A stretch of DNA of 64,000 bases from Magnetovibrio blakemorei (GCF_001746755.1 NZ_MCGG01000009.1:62001-126000), one strand, 5' to 3'; positions 43,930 through 53,401 are shown, counted from the first letter of the stretch. Translations and numbers: made by a program. Notes: generated from the sequence alone by a model not told the origin.

Positions 43930-45429
43930 ATGTTGTTTGCCTTTTTAAGCGAAGCTCAAGCCATTAAACTTGCGGTTCTCCTACCCTTAATCGGCGGCTT
44001 GCTGGTGATGTGGATGGGGGAGCGCAATCGCAACCTGCGCGAAGCCGCGTCGCTGCTCACCGCCGTGCTGACCTTTGCCTTGGTGGCTTCGCTGACCGGC
44101 GAAGTTTTGGGCGGTGCCAGACCGTCCGTCGATCTGTTCACCATGTTGCCGGGGCTGTCCGTCACCTTAACCGTAGAACCCTTGGGACAACTGTTCGCGT
44201 TGATCGCCAGCGGCCTGTGGATCGTCAACACGGTCTATTCCATCGGCTACATGCGGGCCAACAAAGAAGGCAACCAAACACGCTTTTACGTGTGCTTCAC
44301 CATCGCCATTTCGGCCGCGATCGGCATTGCCTATGCGGGCAACCTGCTAACCTTGTTCTTGTTTTATGAAGTGCTCACAATTTCCACGTATCCCTTGGTG
44401 ACCCACGCGGGCACGCCCTTGGCCATTCGCGGTGGCCGGGTCTATTTGGGCATCTTGATGAGCACCTCAATCGGTTTGCTGTTTTTGGCCATGCTGTGGA
44501 CCTACAACATCACCGGGACATTGGATTTTGTCGAAGGCGGCATCTTGGCGGGTCAAATCCAGGGCCCAGAGCTGGCCGTGCTGATGTTCTTGTACATGTT
44601 CGGCATCGGCAAGGCGGCCTTGATGCCGGTGCACCGCTGGCTGCCCGCCGCCATGGTCGCCCCCACGCCGGTTTCGGCATTGCTGCATGCCGTGGCCGTG
44701 GTCAAAGCGGGTGTGTTTTCGGTGGTGAAAGTCATCGTTTATATCTTTGGTTTGGACTTCTTGAACCAAGCCCATAGCGTCGACTGGCTTTTGTTCATTG
44801 CCGGGTTCACCATCATTGCCGCCAGCATCATTGCGCTTCGCCAAGACAATCTCAAACGCCGTCTTGCGTATTCGACGGTGAGCCAACTCAGCTACGTTAT
44901 TTTGGCCACCGCCATTTTGGCGCCCATTTCAGTGGCGGGTGCGGTGATGCACATCGCAGCCCACGCGTTTGGCAAAATCACCCTGTTTTTTGCCGCAGGC
45001 TCCATCTACACCGCCGCGCACAAGACCGAGGTCAGCCAGTTGGACGGCATCGGCAAACGCATGCCCTTCACCATGGTGGCGTTCGGCATCGGGGCGTTGT
45101 CGATGATCGGCATTCCGCCTACGGCCGGGTTCATATCCAAGTGGTACATTCTGACCGGTGCGCTGGAAACGGGTGAGGCCTTCGCCATTTTGGTGATCGT
45201 CGCCTCGACGCTGTTGAACGCGGGCTACTTCTTGCCCATCGTCTATAGGGCCTTTTTCAAAGACCAACAACCGCGCCCCGAAAGCGATCCTTACGCCAAA
45301 TACGACAATCACGGCGAAGCGCCGATTGCCGTCGTCTTGGCGCTCTGCTTCACCGCGCTGGGCACCATCGCGCTGTTCTTCTATCCCGATGTGCCCTTGG
45401 CCCTGGGCCGCGCTTTGGTGGGAGGCTGA
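43930..45429 (+). CDS. Mrp antiporter-like subunit, D family (second copy)
   Basis: A membrane protein of 499 residues, again NuoL/M/N-like. It has LFLFYEVLTISTYPLVTH, MFGIGKAALMPVHRWLPAAMVAPTPVSALLHAVAVVKAG and ALRQDNLKRRLAYSTVSQLSYV. The HAVAVVKAG segment resembles MrpA/NuoL more than MrpD, so it may stand in for the antiporter half of MrpA. It begins on the base after the first copy's stop. Confidence 0.92.
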   Translation: MLFAFLSEAQAIKLAVLLPLIGGLLVMWMGERNRNLREAASLLTAVLTFALVASLTGEVLGGARPSVDLFTMLPGLSVTLTVEPLGQLFALIASGLWIVNTVYSIGYMRANKEGNQTRFYVCFTIAISAAIGIAYAGNLLTLFLFYEVLTISTYPLVTHAGTPLAIRGGRVYLGILMSTSIGLLFLAMLWTYNITGTLDFVEGGILAGQIQGPELAVLMFLYMFGIGKAALMPVHRWLPAAMVAPTPVSALLHAVAVVKAGVFSVVKVIVYIFGLDFLNQAHSVDWLLFIAGFTIIAASIIALRQDNLKRRLAYSTVSQLSYVILATAILAPISVAGAVMHIAAHAFGKITLFFAAGSIYTAAHKTEVSQLDGIGKRMPFTMVAFGIGALSMIGIPPTAGFISKWYILTGALETGEAFAILVIVASTLLNAGYFLPIVYRAFFKDQQPRPESDPYAKYDNHGEAPIAVVLALCFTALGTIALFFYPDVPLALGRALVGG

Positions 45430-45431
45430 TC

Positions 45432-45809
45432 ATGAGCAAAAGCAAAAAATCGAAAAAGGCCCTCGCCAAACAGGCCCCTCAAACGCCAAAGGCCCCTAAA
45501 CCTGAAAAGTCGCAAGCGCCTCAAGACATGGCCCAAGCCCCAAAGCCCCCCTTGCTGGACGTGAACGGCCACCCCCTGCACTGGTTGGTGCGTCCGACCA
45601 CCATCAAGATGCTGTGGCTGGGCGGCATCGTCTTGCTGGCGTTCGTCACATGGTTGGGCACGACTGTGCACCCTCATGAAAAGTTTGGCATCGAAGGCAC
45701 CCTTGGATTTTATTCGTGGTACGGCTTTGCCACCTGTGTTGGCATGGTGGTGTTCGCCAAGCTGTTGGGATTTATGTTGAACAAGAAGGACACCTATTAT
45801 GACCAGTGA
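45432..45809 (+). CDS. Small membrane subunit of the antiporter operon
   Basis: A 125-residue protein: a 40-residue tail very rich in Lys, Ala and Pro, then two helices (about 58-78 and 95-115), the second in FYSWYGFATCVGMVVFAKLLGF. It lies 2 bases after the second D-type gene and overlaps the third by 11 bases, so it belongs to the operon. Some Mrp/Mbx-type loci encode such small proteins, but its role is unknown. Confidence 0.8.
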   Translation: MSKSKKSKKALAKQAPQTPKAPKPEKSQAPQDMAQAPKPPLLDVNGHPLHWLVRPTTIKMLWLGGIVLLAFVTWLGTTVHPHEKFGIEGTLGFYSWYGFATCVGMVVFAKLLGFMLNKKDTYYDQ

Positions 45810-47508
45810 CCTTCTCAACACCTCGTTCGTCGTTTCGCCATCCTTCATTTTGATTTTCGGCGCGTTTTTGTTGCCCGTTGTCGGCGGCTGGGCGCGCAGC
45901 GTATTGCTGTTGGGCTTGCCCCTGCTGACCTTGGGGGCCATCTGGCAAGTGGGCGACGGTGTGCAGCTCACCGCGAACTTCCTGGATTACCAATTGGAAT
46001 TGGTGGACGGCTCAAACCTGTCGCGCCTGTTCGCTACGATATTTGCCATCATGGCCTTTGCGGGCGGTCTGTTTGCGCTCAATCAAACCCGGGTGATGGA
46101 ACTGTCCGCCGCATTTGCCTATGCGGGCAGCGCCATCGGCGTGGCCTTGGCGGGCGATTTGATTACGGTGTTTATGTATTGGGAGCTGATGGCGGTCGGT
46201 TCGACCATCGTTGTGTGGTCGGGACGCACGGAAGCCTCCGGTCGGGCGGCGATGCGCTATGCACTTATTCACCTGTTGGGCGGTGTGGTGCTGATGATCG
46301 GCGTCATCGCCTACATCCAAGAAACCGGCTCCATCGACTTTGTCGCCATGGGGGCCAACAGCTTCGCCACCTGGGCCATTCTCATCGGCTTCCTCATCAA
46401 CACAGGTGCCCCGCCCTTAAGTGCGTGGTTGCCCGATGCCTACCCCGAGGCCAGTTGGTCGGGCACGGTGTTTTTGTCGGCGTTCACCACCAAGACGGCG
46501 GTTTACGTTTTGCTGGTTGGTTTTGCAGGCGAACAGATCCTGATTTGGATCGGCACCTATATGATTTTTTACGGCATCATCTATGCGCTGCTTGAAAACG
46601 ATATGCGCCGCATTTTGTCGTATTCCATCATCAACCAGGTTGGATTCATGGTGGTCGGCGCCGGCATCGGCACGGAGATGGCCATTAATGGTGCCGCCGC
46701 CCATGCCTTCACCCACATCATCTATAAAGCCTTGCTGTTGATGAGCGCCGGGTCGGTCATGTACATGACGGGTGGTAAACGCAAATGCACCGATTTGGGC
46801 GGTTTGTTCCAGTCCATGCCGCTCACCACCATCGCCGGAATCGTTGGCGCACTGGCCATCAGCTCGTTCCCGTGGACCAGCGGCTTCGTGTCCAAATCCA
46901 TGACCAACCAAGCCGCCTATGACGGCGGCATGATGGTGGTGTGGCTTTGTTTGTTGGCGGCCAGCGCGGGCGTGTTTTTGCACGCAGGCATCAAATTTCC
47001 GTGGTTTGTGTTTTTCCAAAAAGACAGTGGCTTGCGCCCCAAGGACCCGCCCTGGAACATGCGCGCGGCGATGATTCTGTTTTCCGTACTGTGTATCTGG
47101 ATCGGCGTGCAACCCGGCCCCTTATACGCCTTGCTGCCCTATCCGACCGATTACCAGCCCTACACCAGCGCCCATGTGTATGAGATGCTGCAACTGCTGT
47201 TGTATGCGGGTTTGGCCTTTTTTGTGTTGCTGCCGATGCTCAAGCGCAAGCTCACCATCGCGCTGGACTTTGACTGGTTTTACCGAAAGCTGGCGGTTGA
47301 AATGGCGCGCAGCCTGACGCTGACCACGTCCAAGTTCTTGGGCGGCTGCGCCTGGGTGCAAGACAAATTGGTCAATGCCTTAATCGATTTGGCCTCTCAC
47401 CACCACAACCCGCGCGGCGTTTTGGCCCGCACCACACCTGCGGGCGTCATGGTCTTTTGGGTGGTGATCTTGCTGTTCGCGTATCTGGTGATGTATTTGT
47501 TTATTTAG
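45799..47508 (+). CDS. Mrp antiporter-like subunit, D family (third copy, long C-terminus)
   Basis: A membrane protein of 569 residues, NuoL/M/N family: VFMYWELMAVGSTIVVW, GAPPLSAWLPDAYPEASWSGTVFLSAFTTKTAVYVL with the helix-7 region, and LLENDMRRILSYSIINQVGFM. The last about 90 residues add an amphipathic stretch and two helices, like the lateral arm of some antiporter subunits. It ends the operon. The three large copies with one MbhD/E suggest a complex closer to the Mbh/Mbx membrane arm than to a standard 7-subunit Mrp. Confidence 0.92.
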   Translation: MTSDLLNTSFVVSPSFILIFGAFLLPVVGGWARSVLLLGLPLLTLGAIWQVGDGVQLTANFLDYQLELVDGSNLSRLFATIFAIMAFAGGLFALNQTRVMELSAAFAYAGSAIGVALAGDLITVFMYWELMAVGSTIVVWSGRTEASGRAAMRYALIHLLGGVVLMIGVIAYIQETGSIDFVAMGANSFATWAILIGFLINTGAPPLSAWLPDAYPEASWSGTVFLSAFTTKTAVYVLLVGFAGEQILIWIGTYMIFYGIIYALLENDMRRILSYSIINQVGFMVVGAGIGTEMAINGAAAHAFTHIIYKALLLMSAGSVMYMTGGKRKCTDLGGLFQSMPLTTIAGIVGALAISSFPWTSGFVSKSMTNQAAYDGGMMVVWLCLLAASAGVFLHAGIKFPWFVFFQKDSGLRPKDPPWNMRAAMILFSVLCIWIGVQPGPLYALLPYPTDYQPYTSAHVYEMLQLLLYAGLAFFVLLPMLKRKLTIALDFDWFYRKLAVEMARSLTLTTSKFLGGCAWVQDKLVNALIDLASHHHNPRGVLARTTPAGVMVFWVVILLFAYLVMYLFI

Positions 47509-47529
47509 GGTCGAAATCGAGAGCCGGGT

Positions 47530-48075
47530 TTATTTGCTTCCCGGCATCCACGATTTGACTTTCACCGGAGCACCCGATTGGGTGAGCATGACGCGCTGCC
47601 CATCGAGGCCGCGAAACTGCTTGGCAACACTGGTTTCTTTTTTCTCAGCTTCCGCCTTAAAGGCCAGGACCATGGTTTCCAAGGGGATTTCGGTGCGATT
47701 GCCTTTGCGCAAAGCCACCGCATAAGCCGTGTTTGAGGTGATCAACTTGGTCAATTGCGTGGGTTTTAAATGGCCGAAGCGCCGCCAGATGCTGGTCAAA
47801 AACACTTCCACTTCGGTGGGCAAAAACAGCTCCACATCCACATCGGGACGACCGCGGGAAAAGGCGTGATAGACGGTGGGCTCAATGGGGCCTTGCTCAT
47901 CGGCGACAAACACCGCAGGCATCAATTTACGCCCGTTGTAAGCAATCGCGTAAAAGGCCTGCGACAAATACAGCAGCCGATGCATTTTCAGCGGCTGCAG
48001 GTATTCATTTTCATTCAGGGCCTGATCGGCATACCAGATGGCGACATCGAATGTGGAGTTTACGGCAAATGTCAT
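47530..48075 (-). CDS. SocA/Panacea (DUF4065)-domain protein
   Basis: A 181-residue protein with the Panacea fold signature: FDVAIWYADQALNENEYLQPLKMHRLLYLSQAFYA at the start, AIAYNGRKLMPAVFVADEQGPIEPTVYHAF. In SocA this domain binds a toxin and delivers it to ClpXP; in others it is a general antitoxin domain. About 55 residues follow with no known domain. No toxin gene is next to it, so a housekeeping or orphan antitoxin role is equally possible. It converges with the antiporter operon. Confidence 0.75.
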   Translation of the reverse strand: MTFAVNSTFDVAIWYADQALNENEYLQPLKMHRLLYLSQAFYAIAYNGRKLMPAVFVADEQGPIEPTVYHAFSRGRPDVDVELFLPTEVEVFLTSIWRRFGHLKPTQLTKLITSNTAYAVALRKGNRTEIPLETMVLAFKAEAEKKETSVAKQFRGLDGQRVMLTQSGAPVKVKSWMPGSK

Positions 48076-48174
48076 ATCAAAAAGCCCAACCCTGCGGCCG
48101 GATTCGTCGTTGCGAGAAGCTCAAAGTTAACACAAACCTCCCTGCAAATCATTAACGCGACGGCGTAAAGCACT

Positions 48175-49413
48175 TTAAGCGATTTCATCCAACAAGCTTT
48201 GAGACAACTGATCGGCCGCCTTCACCACCTGAAGGCTGGCGCGATAGGAGGTCTCGGCGATCATGAGATTGGTGATTTCCGTAGCCAAGTCAGTGGTGGA
48301 CAGCTCAAGCGCGCCGCTTTGCACACTGCCTGCGCCGCCCTGCCCGGGCGTTTGATAAATGGGCGCTCCGGACGCATCAGTGGCGGCGTAAACACCGCCT
48401 GCTTGCATACTTAAGCCGGATGGATCGGTGAAGGTCGCGACCTGAATGTCGGCAATTAGGCGCTGTTCGCCATTGTCAAAGCGCGCGGTAATGCGGCCAC
48501 CCGTGCTGACGTCAACGGCGGACACTTGACCGTAGCCCGCACCATCCGCACTGACGCCACCCAGCGCAAAATCGGAACCAAAGCGCGTCAGTCCTCCCAA
48601 ATCAAGTTCCAGTGACAAATCCGCCGCGCCACTGGACAGGTTTGAAATGCTCAAACGGGCCGGGGTTGGATTGCCGTCGAAGCTCGAAACCAACCCATTG
48701 CCCCCAAAGCTGACGTTCACGTCATAAGCCGGACCAGAACTGTCGCCTTCGCGGGCGATGGCGGTTGTCGCCCCTGTGGCGGATTCTGTGATGGCCCCCA
48801 CCGTGACATCATAGGTGCCGCCCGCTTGGGCCGTAAAATTCAACGCTATGTCGACGCCGCCACCCAAAGAATCCGTGGTCTGGGCGGTGATGGTGAAGGT
48901 CTGCCCCACGCTGGCTTGAGCAGGAAGATTGGCGTCGATGGAAACCTTTGTTGAGGCATCCGCCGTGCCGCTGATGGAATTGATGTTCACTTTCGATAAG
49001 CCGCCATCCCCGCTGGAACTGGCGCTGGCACTTTCGGCCAACAAAGCAAATCCGTCACTGTTGACCAAGTCACCATTGGCATTGGGGGCGAACGATCCGT
49101 TGCGGGTAAACAAGGTTTGACCGCCAGACGGACCCGTCACCGCAAAATAGCCCGCCCCGGACAAAGCCAAATCGGTGCTGGAGCCGCTGGATGCCAGCAG
49201 CCCCTGAACGCCGTTCAAGGGTCGAGAAACCGCCTGAACACCGCCCGCGGCATATGCCGTCGTGCTTTGTCGGGTGGCGAGGGTAGAGGCCTGAACGTCG
49301 GTACGCTTGTAGCCCCGGGTCGAAGTGTTGGCGATATTGTCCGCAGCCGCCGCAATGCGCTGAGCGTTAAGGCTCAGCCCAGAAACGGCAGAATTGAGAA
49401 TACCTGCGACCAA
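48175..49413 (-). CDS. Flagellar hook/rod protein (FlgE/FlgF/FlgG family)
   Basis: This 412-residue protein has the rod/hook N-terminal helix LNSAVSGLSLNAQRIAAAADNIANTSTRGYKR and a C-terminal helix ESYRASLQVVKAADQLSQSLLDEIA, with a Gly/Ser/Ala-rich middle. The SGAGYFAV segment fits the FlgE/F/G fold. The C-terminal helix order matches a hook-type subunit, but hook versus rod cannot be settled here. It is exported by the flagellar type III system. The start is TTG 49413, with AGGAGG 5 bases upstream. The other flagellar genes are not in the window. Confidence 0.85.
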   Translation of the reverse strand: MVAGILNSAVSGLSLNAQRIAAAADNIANTSTRGYKRTDVQASTLATRQSTTAYAAGGVQAVSRPLNGVQGLLASSGSSTDLALSGAGYFAVTGPSGGQTLFTRNGSFAPNANGDLVNSDGFALLAESASASSSGDGGLSKVNINSISGTADASTKVSIDANLPAQASVGQTFTITAQTTDSLGGGVDIALNFTAQAGGTYDVTVGAITESATGATTAIAREGDSSGPAYDVNVSFGGNGLVSSFDGNPTPARLSISNLSSGAADLSLELDLGGLTRFGSDFALGGVSADGAGYGQVSAVDVSTGGRITARFDNGEQRLIADIQVATFTDPSGLSMQAGGVYAATDASGAPIYQTPGQGGAGSVQSGALELSTTDLATEITNLMIAETSYRASLQVVKAADQLSQSLLDEIA

Positions 49414-49519
49414 AACAACCTCCTAACGCAGCAAAACAGTATGCGCCCGACAGTGATCATCTCACAACGCGGCACTGGGGGAAGTGATGAAAATCACTGT
49501 TCCAAACGACAGGGTCAAG

Positions 49520-49951
49520 TTACATGGAAACCGAAAGCGACGTGCCCCGTGTTTTTGGCGCATTGCCAATCACATCGGCGATGCCTTCGTAGGCGCGAAT
49601 GGCTTTGGTCACAAACTTGTGATAGCCCGGCCCGTCTTTGACCGCACCCGGAGCTTGCAGGTCACTGTCCCGCTGATTTTGATTGAGAAGGTGCACAAAG
49701 GTTGTCGAGGAAATATCAAAATTGCTGGTCGGGTTAGAAGGCGAACGCTGCCCCCTTTGCTCTTGGTTATTGGACCAAGACGTAAACCCGTCAAAACTGA
49801 AATTGGGATCGGCAAAGACTTCGGCCTTGGCGCCAAGTTCTTCAATGGGAGAGAACGCCATAGACGCAACATTGCGACCTCCCGCCGGCATGTGCGCGGA
49901 AGATACATTCGGCCCCGTGGGCACTCCAATGGGTCTGGCGGATAATGCCAT
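49520..49951 (-). CDS. Hypothetical protein upstream of the flagellar gene
   Basis: A 143-residue protein with a disordered, Ser/Pro-rich first two thirds and a helical end (HKFVTKAIRAYEGIADVIG). GAGGAA lies 5 bases before ATG 49951. It precedes the flagellar gene by 106 bases on the same strand, so a flagellar link is possible. No family recognised. Confidence 0.6.
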   Translation of the reverse strand: MALSARPIGVPTGPNVSSAHMPAGGRNVASMAFSPIEELGAKAEVFADPNFSFDGFTSWSNNQEQRGQRSPSNPTSNFDISSTTFVHLLNQNQRDSDLQAPGAVKDGPGYHKFVTKAIRAYEGIADVIGNAPKTRGTSLSVSM

Positions 49952-50339
49952 GACCGTTCCTCGTTCAATCCCTGCGCCGCTTTATGCTTGATTTGCCTCC
50001 ACCCCTCAGGGACGGATACGCCTCAAAGCACGCACGACGCGTTCTCAGTTCCTGGTTTTTTGCCGCTCAGAAAACTCCGAAAAATAGAGCGCAAACTCCG
50101 CGACAAACACAGCAAAGCCCTGAAAAATCAGAGACCTAGACGCAAAAAACCCTCGGTCTAGCCTACCCTTTCTGGGGTCAAGACCGGGAACTTTCATTTC
50201 TTGGACCAACGACGAGCGACCGCTTCTGCGGAGGACCGCTGGCTTATGGTTAGAATTGTACTAAAAAATCAGCAAGTTGTGCGAGTCAAAAATGTGACAA
50301 CGACATCTAGGGTCATTGAATATCACTTAAGCTATAAGC
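49952..50339. other. Gene-free stretch between the flagellar locus and the hydrolase
   Basis: No gene seen over 388 bases. CTAGAC (50136-50141) and GTCTAG (50156-50161) form a 6-bp inverted repeat around an A-rich loop; leftward the loop becomes a T run, so it may be a weak terminator. I could not find a clear sigma-54 or sigma-28 promoter for the flagellar gene. Confidence 0.4.
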
Positions 50340-51185
50340 TTAAGGTTGTTTCCTCACCCGACCCAGAAATGCCAGCACAGCCTCCCCCACCCCAAAGTCG
50401 AACAAATCGTTGTGTCCGGCCTCTGCCATCCACAGGTGTTCTTTGGGGGCAGTCGCAGCATCAAACAGACGTTTGCCCAATTTAATGGGCACGGTGCGGT
50501 CTCGTTCACCGTGAACGATCAGCAACGGTGCACCAATGACTTTGATGCGCGCGAGAGACTCAAATCGGTCGCGGGCCAACAGATTGACCGGTAAAAACGG
50601 ATACCGCCCCGCCGCAACGTCGGTGATGGACGTAAAGGGCGCTTCCAAAATGACGGCGGCCACGGATTCGCCATACTCATGGACCTCAGACGCCATCTGG
50701 GTGGCGACCCCGGTGCCCAAAGATTCGCCGTAAAAAACCAAATTTTGCCCGCTATACCCCAGCGCTTTCACCTGGGCCAAGGCGGCGCGGGCGTCGGCGT
50801 AAAGCCCCTGTTCGGTGGGGGATCCTGGATTGTTTGCATACGCACGATATTCCACCAACAGCGCACCATACCCTTGATCCATAAACAGCCGGGCTTTGAA
50901 GCCCCGCCCGCCCAAGGTTCCCGCATTGCCGTGAAAAATCACCACAACGGGCTTTACCGGATCGCTTGGGGGCTTAAACCAGGCAAACAGTTCAAGACCA
51001 TCTTCGGTGGTGAAGGTCAGCTCGCTCATATCGGCGACGCCGCTCTGCTCCCGGGTCGGCTTTGGGGCCGATGTGAAATAGAGCAAGTTGCGCTGAAACA
51101 CGTACATGGACGCCGCAATCACCACATAAAAGAACACGACGCCGACAAGAACACTGATCATGACGAACCGAAAACCCTTACCCAT
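50340..51185 (-). CDS. Membrane-anchored alpha/beta hydrolase (BEM46/ABHD13-like)
   Basis: This 281-residue protein has one N-terminal membrane helix (about 7-30) and an alpha/beta hydrolase domain facing the periplasm: VVIFHGNAG (oxyanion), YGESLGTG with the nucleophile Ser, HGERDRTVP with Asp, and AGHNDLFDFG with His. The arrangement matches the BEM46/YfhR group of unknown substrate. It is divergent from ubiX by 105 bases. Confidence 0.9.
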   Translation of the reverse strand: MGKGFRFVMISVLVGVVFFYVVIAASMYVFQRNLLYFTSAPKPTREQSGVADMSELTFTTEDGLELFAWFKPPSDPVKPVVVIFHGNAGTLGGRGFKARLFMDQGYGALLVEYRAYANNPGSPTEQGLYADARAALAQVKALGYSGQNLVFYGESLGTGVATQMASEVHEYGESVAAVILEAPFTSITDVAAGRYPFLPVNLLARDRFESLARIKVIGAPLLIVHGERDRTVPIKLGKRLFDAATAPKEHLWMAEAGHNDLFDFGVGEAVLAFLGRVRKQP

Positions 51186-51290
51186 GTAAACACTCCTGCT
51201 CCCCAGCCTATACCATACATGAAGCCTTCATCTGGTGATGTTTTTCGCGCCCTCTGGACACTCAAGGCTGAAAAGGCCATGATCCGCGCC

Positions 51291-51857
51291 ATGAGCAACT
51301 CTGATCCCTTGATCGTCGGCATCACCGGCGCAACGGGCGCCGCATTGGGTGTCGAAACCCTGCGCGCGTGCCGTGATTTGGGCGTGCCCGCCCACTTGGT
51401 CATCACCGAAACCGGGCTGCGCGCACTGACCTTGGAAACCGATTTGGGCTTTGACGACGTCAAGGCCTTAGCCGCCCAGACCTATCCCAACAAAGACGTT
51501 GGTGCCGCCGTGGCCAGCGGTTCGTTTAAGGCGCGGGGCATGATCATCGCGCCGTGCTCGATCAAAACGCTTTCCGGAATTGCCGGTTCCTTTTCCCACA
51601 ACCTGATGATCCGTGCCGCCGACGTGTGCCTCAAAGAACGCCGCCCGGTGGTCTTGATGGTGCGCGAAACACCTCTGCACAAAGGTCACTTAAGCCTGAT
51701 GAGCCGCGCCGCCGATCTGGGCTGCCACATCATGCCGCCCATGCCCGCCTTTTACACCAAACCGCAAAGCATCGACGACATGGTGCGGCACATCGTTGGT
51801 CGCGCCTTGGATCTCATGAGCATCGAGCACGACCGGGTTGATCGCTGGCAGGGTTAA
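51291..51857 (+). CDS. ubiX: Flavin prenyltransferase UbiX
   Basis: This 188-residue flavoprotein starts with LIVGITGATGAALG, the FMN loop, followed by ITETGLRAL, and has the prenyl/FMN-site segments VASGSFKARGMIIAPCS, KTLSGIAG and RRPVVLMVRETPLH. It joins a dimethylallyl group to FMN to make the prenyl-FMN cofactor of UbiD decarboxylases in ubiquinone synthesis. UbiD is not in the window. ATG 51291 is used; ATG 51279 in frame is equally plausible. Confidence 0.94.
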   Translation: MSNSDPLIVGITGATGAALGVETLRACRDLGVPAHLVITETGLRALTLETDLGFDDVKALAAQTYPNKDVGAAVASGSFKARGMIIAPCSIKTLSGIAGSFSHNLMIRAADVCLKERRPVVLMVRETPLHKGHLSLMSRAADLGCHIMPPMPAFYTKPQSIDDMVRHIVGRALDLMSIEHDRVDRWQG

Positions 51858-51990
51858 GGCGAAAAGCCGCCCTGTATGTCTCCGCAATTCATCGTCTTTT
51901 ATCCGAGACCTGACGGCGGTCAAGGCACCCGACTTGATTTTGGTCAATTGTCCTAAAAAACATCAATAATCAATAAAAGGACACACCTTG

Positions 51991-52386
51991 ATGCCCCTCA
52001 TCACATGGACGGACGCCCTTAAACGCGGCATTGGTTTTCAAGACGATGACCACGAACAGGCCGTTGTCGTCATGAATGCATTACAAACTTGCTCAGATGC
52101 TGAACTGCCGAAGCTATTTGACGAGCTTCACGCCCACACCAAGGCGCATCTGGCGCGTGAAGATGAACTGATGGATCGCATCGGATTTTTTGCCGCATCC
52201 GTGCACAAGGGCGAACACGCGCGCGTTTTGACGGAAATGCAGGCATACAAAGACAAATTGGACGCGGGTGATATCCAGACGGTGCGCACGTACGTTGAAG
52301 AAATCGTGCCGGATTGGTTTGTTAACCACTTGGAATCCATGGACACCGCGACGGCCATGTTTGCCCGTCAGCACGGCGAAAAATAA
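51991..52386 (+). CDS. Bacteriohemerythrin
   Basis: A 131-residue single-domain hemerythrin. The ligand His/Glu/Asp residues are visible in DDDHEQA, HAHTKAHLAREDELM, VHKGEHAR and VNHLESMDTA, making a di-iron O2-binding site. It may carry or buffer oxygen, or sense it. AAAAGG precedes it; ATG 51991 is preferred to TTG 51988. A hemerythrin domain also ends the kinase at 14737, but the two genes are 35 kb apart. Confidence 0.92.
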   Translation: MPLITWTDALKRGIGFQDDDHEQAVVVMNALQTCSDAELPKLFDELHAHTKAHLAREDELMDRIGFFAASVHKGEHARVLTEMQAYKDKLDAGDIQTVRTYVEEIVPDWFVNHLESMDTATAMFARQHGEK

Positions 52387-52421
52387 AGCCCAGCATGGCG
52401 AAAGCTAAGTCCGCCCCTCTA

Positions 52422-53369
52422 TTAGCGCCACCAACGCAGCAGCCACTTCACGGGAATGCCCAGCGGCCATTCTCCGGCAACCACATCGTCGGACGGATAG
52501 CCATGGTGTTCGTCAGTCAAGTGAGCGGGCAACGGGGCCATTTTGGGCACTTGCTGCAAAATCCGCATCACCCGCTGCTGGGTGATGGGGTGTGAGCGCA
52601 GCAACGACGGCACGGTCCCAGGCGCATGGGGCAGATACACATGACGGAGAACGTCGTTTTGGCGCACTTCAAGTTTTGCCAACGCCAACGCCAAAGCTTC
52701 CGGGTCACCGCTGATATCAACAGCCGCAGCATCGGCTTCAAATTCTCGCACCCGTGACAATCCCATCTGCAACAATAAGCTCAACAATGGGGCCAGAACC
52801 AACAACACCAGCGCCCCCCAGGGCAAATACGCCCCCCCCGTTGCGGCGATGGGAATGTTAAAGATCACCAACACCAGCCCCAGCATCGACAAGGTTCGGG
52901 TCAGTCGTGTGATGAGATCCGCCAAGCCCATGACGGTCAGATCGCCCGCCGCAATGTGGCTGATTTCGTGCGCCAAAACGCTCGCGATTTCACGGGGGGC
53001 AAGGCCTTGCAACAACGCTCCGCTGAGCACGATGGCGCTATCTTCTTCACCGTTACCCACGGAAAACCCCAGCATGGAGTTGGCTTCCAACACATAAATA
53101 TCCGGTGAACGGGGCAGCTCTGCGCGACGCGCCAGTTCTTCGGTCATCGCGTGGATAACGGGCGCGTCGCCAGCCTCCAACTTAACCGCATGGATGGCCC
53201 GCAACATCCACGTCTTCGACGCCCCGCGCCCAAAGCTCATAAAGGCAAAGATGAAAATAGCCGTAATGAACAAGCCTTCGCGTCCGGCCAAGATGTAACC
53301 GATCAACGCCAACAGCGCGGTCATGGCCCCCAGCATCAAGGCCGTTTGAGTGAAGTTGCTCTGGTTCAC
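52422..53369 (-). CDS. HtpX-like M48 membrane metalloprotease
   Basis: This 315-residue protein has two N-terminal membrane helices, the zinc motif HEISH in VLAHEISHIAAGDL, two more helices (about 158-205), and the third zinc ligand in REFEADAAAV. It belongs to the HtpX side of M48 and would cut misfolded membrane proteins at the cytoplasmic face. The start is GTG 53369 with a weak ribosome site. It follows kdsC by 32 bases and may share its transcript. Confidence 0.9.
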   Translation of the reverse strand: MNQSNFTQTALMLGAMTALLALIGYILAGREGLFITAIFIFAFMSFGRGASKTWMLRAIHAVKLEAGDAPVIHAMTEELARRAELPRSPDIYVLEANSMLGFSVGNGEEDSAIVLSGALLQGLAPREIASVLAHEISHIAAGDLTVMGLADLITRLTRTLSMLGLVLVIFNIPIAATGGAYLPWGALVLLVLAPLLSLLLQMGLSRVREFEADAAAVDISGDPEALALALAKLEVRQNDVLRHVYLPHAPGTVPSLLRSHPITQQRVMRILQQVPKMAPLPAHLTDEHHGYPSDDVVAGEWPLGIPVKWLLRWWR

Positions 53370-53401
53370 GGCACTGAATTCCGATTATCTCAAGCTCAGG
53401 T

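Noticed and set aside
39650-47508. The antiporter operon considered as a group 4 hydrogenase or complex I operon
   Set aside because: No hydrogenase large/small subunit, NuoB/C/D/I/H or Fe-S proteins are present; only cation antiporter-type membrane subunits.
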